Shown here in pieces: positions 62,272 through 64,000 of a DNA stretch of 64,000 nt; the stretch's first letter is position 1, and each line of letters opens with the position of its first letter. The notes beneath the pieces are model-generated. The model saw only the letters and a list, made by a program, of their open reading frames with translations, searched no databases and was not told the DNA's origin. The translations under genes and the position numbers were made by a program. Source of the DNA: JBAXQQ01 sp037131695 (GTDB lineage Bacteria > Armatimonadota > Hebobacteria > CAIYQO01); assembly GCA_964638715.1 (NCBI GenBank), contig CAZWZF010000019.1, positions 19,128-83,127 on the forward strand, in the 5' to 3' direction.

Positions 62272-62352
62272 GTGAAAAGTTTCACAAATTACTTGACTCG
62301 GTCTAAAAAAGTCGCTAATATCAGTCCGTAAGTATCGATAAATAATTATCGA
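62272..62352 (+). promoter_or_regulatory. Promoter and operator region of the HndA-HndC operon
   Basis: TTGACT (62293-62298), 17-bp spacer and TAATAT (62316-62321) form the promoter. Two palindromes flank it: GTGAAAAGTTTCAC upstream (62272-62285), and TCGATAA-ATAA-TTATCGA (62335-62352) just past the expected start site. The latter has the 7-4-7 layout of operators for Rex-type redox repressors, although the half-site differs from the usual TTGTGAA/TTGTTAA. Confidence 0.6.
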
Positions 62353-62376
62353 AAGGTAAATTAAAGGAGCATTGAT

Positions 62377-62904
62377 ATGTGCGCAGTGACAGAAAAGGCT
62401 GATTTAAAAGCTAAAATGCCGGAAGGATTGCGAAAGTTTCAGAAGGTCAATGATATATTGGCGAAATACAATCATGATGCAACCAACCTGATTGCCATCC
62501 TCCAACAGGTACAGGTGGAATATCGCTATCTGCCACAGGATATCCTGACATACATATCAACAGCCATCGGCAAGTCGCCTTCAGAGATTTTCGGTGTTGC
62601 TACTTTTTATTCTCAATTTTCCCTGGAGCCAAAAGGTAAATACGAAATAAAATTATGCGATGGTACCGCCTGCCATGTTCGACGGTCGATACCGGTGCTG
62701 CAGGCGATCAGAGAAAAACTGAAATTGGCACCTGGTGAAACAACTACTAAAAACTTGCGTTTCAGCGTTGATACAGTGAGTTGTTTAGGAGCGTGCGGGT
62801 TGGCACCGGTGGTATTAATAAATGAAAAAGTTTATCCGCAAATGACGCCAGAATCGGTGGTTAAGGTGATAAATGAAATTAATAAATTGGAGGATAACCA
62901 GTAA
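62377..62904 (+). CDS. NADH-binding hydrogenase/dehydrogenase subunit, HndA/NuoE-like [2Fe-2S] protein
   Basis: This is a 175-residue thioredoxin-like ferredoxin subunit. Ligands to the [2Fe-2S] cluster are Cys in LCDGTACHVRRS and in VSCLGACGLAP; SEIFGVATFYSQFSLEPKGKYEI is the family core. It passes electrons within NAD-linked [FeFe]-hydrogenases (HndABCD/HydABC), formate dehydrogenases or complex I. The NuoF-like partner follows at once with a 1-bp overlap. AAAGGAG lies seven bases before the ATG. A hydrogenase setting is favoured because the next protein has its own N-terminal [2Fe-2S] domain, as in HndC/HydB. Confidence 0.9.
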   Translation: MCAVTEKADLKAKMPEGLRKFQKVNDILAKYNHDATNLIAILQQVQVEYRYLPQDILTYISTAIGKSPSEIFGVATFYSQFSLEPKGKYEIKLCDGTACHVRRSIPVLQAIREKLKLAPGETTTKNLRFSVDTVSCLGACGLAPVVLINEKVYPQMTPESVVKVINEINKLEDNQ

Positions 62905-64000
62905 TGATAGCATCTGCAGAAGCATTAGATAAAAGAAGAGAAAAATTAACCAGCGAGTGCAATAATAATTGCCGGGTGCTGGTTTGCGCCGGCACAGGTT
63001 GTGTGGCAAATGGTTCACTGCTGGTGTTGGAAAAGTTTCGTGAACTGCTTGGCGATGACGCGGTATCTTTTGAAAAAGAGCCGGTCAGCGTTGACCACAC
63101 CGGATGTCATGGTTTTTGTGAGCGCGGGCCATTAGTGAAAATTAACGGTATGGATTTGTTATACACCCGGGTACGGCCTGACGATGTTGATGATATTATA
63201 AATATGACAATAGATAACGGCATTATTGTTGACCGGTTATTGTATGAACATCCAGTTACCGGCGATAAATGCCGTGGTGAGTTGGAAATACCGTTTTACG
63301 CACTGCAGCAGCGCACATCTCTGGCAAACTGCGGAAATATAAATCCAGATAAAATCGAAGACTACCTGATGAAAGATGGTTATATTGCTTTGTCAAAAGT
63401 TATCAATACCATGAAAAGTGAAGATGTTTGCAAACTGATACTTGACTCCGGTTTGCGGGGCAGGGGTGGTGGCGGATTTCCTACCGGAAGAAAATGGGAA
63501 TTTGTGCGGATTGCCAAAGGTGACAAAAAATACGTTATTGTTAATGGCGATGAAGGCGACCCGGGAGCGTTTATGGATAGATCGTTGATGGAAGGCGATC
63601 CGCATGTCGTGCTGGAAGGTATGGCAATTGCCGCTTATGCAGTAGGAGCAGATGAAGGCGTGATATATGTTCGCGCTGAATACCCGCTGGCAGTGGCCCG
63701 CATGCGAACGGCAATTAAACAGGCGACTGAAGCTGGTCTGCTTGGCCGCAAAATAATGGGAACCAGCTTTAACTTTACTGTACGGGTAAAGGAAGGTGCC
63801 GGGGCATTTGTTTGTGGAGAAGAAACTGCCTTAATCGCGTCTGTAGAAGGCCAGCGTGGTATGCCGCGCAGCAAGCCGCCATTCCCGGCAAACAGCGGTT
63901 TATTCGATAAGCCAACTTTAATTAACAATGTTGAGACTTTTGCTAATGTACCGTTAATTATCCGCAATGGCGCGGAATGGTTTTCTGGCATGGGCACTGA
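62904..64000 (+). CDS. NADH-binding subunit, HndC/HydB/NuoF-like (partial at 3' end)
   Basis: From ATG at 62904 (TAATG overlap with the upstream stop, GGAGG before it) 365 codons are open to the window end. An N-terminal thioredoxin-like [2Fe-2S] domain (VLVCAGTGCVANGS, GCHGFCERGP) precedes the NuoF core: the NADH-site loop RGRGGGGFPTGRKWEF, the FMN-site VNGDEGDPGAFMDRS, and FVCGEETALIASVEGQRG. The extra N-terminal domain is usual for bifurcating or NADP-reducing hydrogenases (HydB, HndC) and absent from complex I NuoF. The 3' part with the [4Fe-4S] and ferredoxin domains, and the catalytic subunit, lie outside the window. Confidence 0.92.
   Translation, partial: MIASAEALDKRREKLTSECNNNCRVLVCAGTGCVANGSLLVLEKFRELLGDDAVSFEKEPVSVDHTGCHGFCERGPLVKINGMDLLYTRVRPDDVDDIINMTIDNGIIVDRLLYEHPVTGDKCRGELEIPFYALQQRTSLANCGNINPDKIEDYLMKDGYIALSKVINTMKSEDVCKLILDSGLRGRGGGGFPTGRKWEFVRIAKGDKKYVIVNGDEGDPGAFMDRSLMEGDPHVVLEGMAIAAYAVGADEGVIYVRAEYPLAVARMRTAIKQATEAGLLGRKIMGTSFNFTVRVKEGAGAFVCGEETALIASVEGQRGMPRSKPPFPANSGLFDKPTLINNVETFANVPLIIRNGAEWFSGMGT

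Noticed and set aside
62377..64000. Complex I (nuoE-nuoF) operon
   Set aside because: The NuoF-like protein has an extra N-terminal [2Fe-2S] domain typical of HndC/HydB, so a hydrogenase-type complex is more likely; the genes that would settle it lie beyond the window.

Overview
The window comes from a diderm, anaerobic, carbohydrate-degrading bacterium of moderate to low GC. The evidence is an outer-membrane beta-barrel protein, lipoproteins and an RND pump (diderm); a HndA/HndC-type electron-transfer operon (anaerobic, hydrogenase-type metabolism); and many predicted secreted sugar-binding proteins and glycoside hydrolases. A prepilin-like protein with an H-X9-DG motif, URO-D-family proteins beside Gfo/Idh/MocA and GH130 enzymes, and giant CBM9-like/propeller proteins are typical of the PVC group (Lentisphaerota, Kiritimatiellota, Planctomycetota) or of Armatimonadota. 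I cannot decide between these from the window alone.

Layout. 1-1.4 kb: ATPase (cut by the window edge) and binding protein of a metal/cobalamin-type ABC importer. 1.5-3.2 kb: pteridine reductase-like SDR, folB and a response regulator, followed by a MITE-like palindrome that supplies the regulator's stop codon. 3.4-7.6 kb: a DnaQ exonuclease-WYL fusion facing a 1158-residue BrxC/PglY (DUF6079)-like ATPase, a possible defence pair. 8-43.3 kb: a large carbohydrate-use region, almost all on the minus strand. Its core is 11 closely packed genes (43.35 down to 17.3 kb) that probably form a 26-kb operon. Smaller units carry Gfo/Idh/MocA, GH130, URO-D and another giant surface protein. Four giant paralogues (1253-1304 aa) combine FlgD-like Ig folds, propellers with an EF-hand-like loop, and sugar-binding modules. 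A plus-strand pair (DUF1835 and NERD proteins) interrupts this region. 43.6-44.9 kb: prepilin-like protein with a lectin-like tail.

45-51 kb: AbrB-like regulator, long-hairpin HlyD-type lipoprotein and an RND pump with an unusual membrane insertion, ended by a strong terminator; then tRNA-Leu(UAA). 51.6-53 kb: a REP-associated tyrosine transposase (RAYT) bounded by perfect 26-bp hairpin ends lies inside a broken HEAT-repeat-like gene. 53-60.4 kb: three-gene surface operon (beta-barrel, lipoprotein, secreted protein with a degenerate metalloprotease motif). 60.4-62.2 kb: two-CW membrane protein and a frameshifted NUDIX gene. 62.3-64 kb: start of a HndA-HndC operon.

Regulation. Two LacI-like palindromes tie the carbohydrate genes together. 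TGTAATCCGGTATACA overlaps the promoters at 11.98, 15.58 and 43.39 kb. ATCGGGAGCGGTTCCGAT lies exactly 11 nt downstream of the -10 box at 43.48 and 44.88 kb, in promoters of identical geometry. The 26-kb operon therefore seems to have two promoters with two different operators. No LacI-type regulator gene is in the window. Several other genes have TATAAT-like boxes 5-6 nt before the start codon, suggesting leaderless mRNAs. Short palindromic intergenic repeats are scattered across the first 20 kb.
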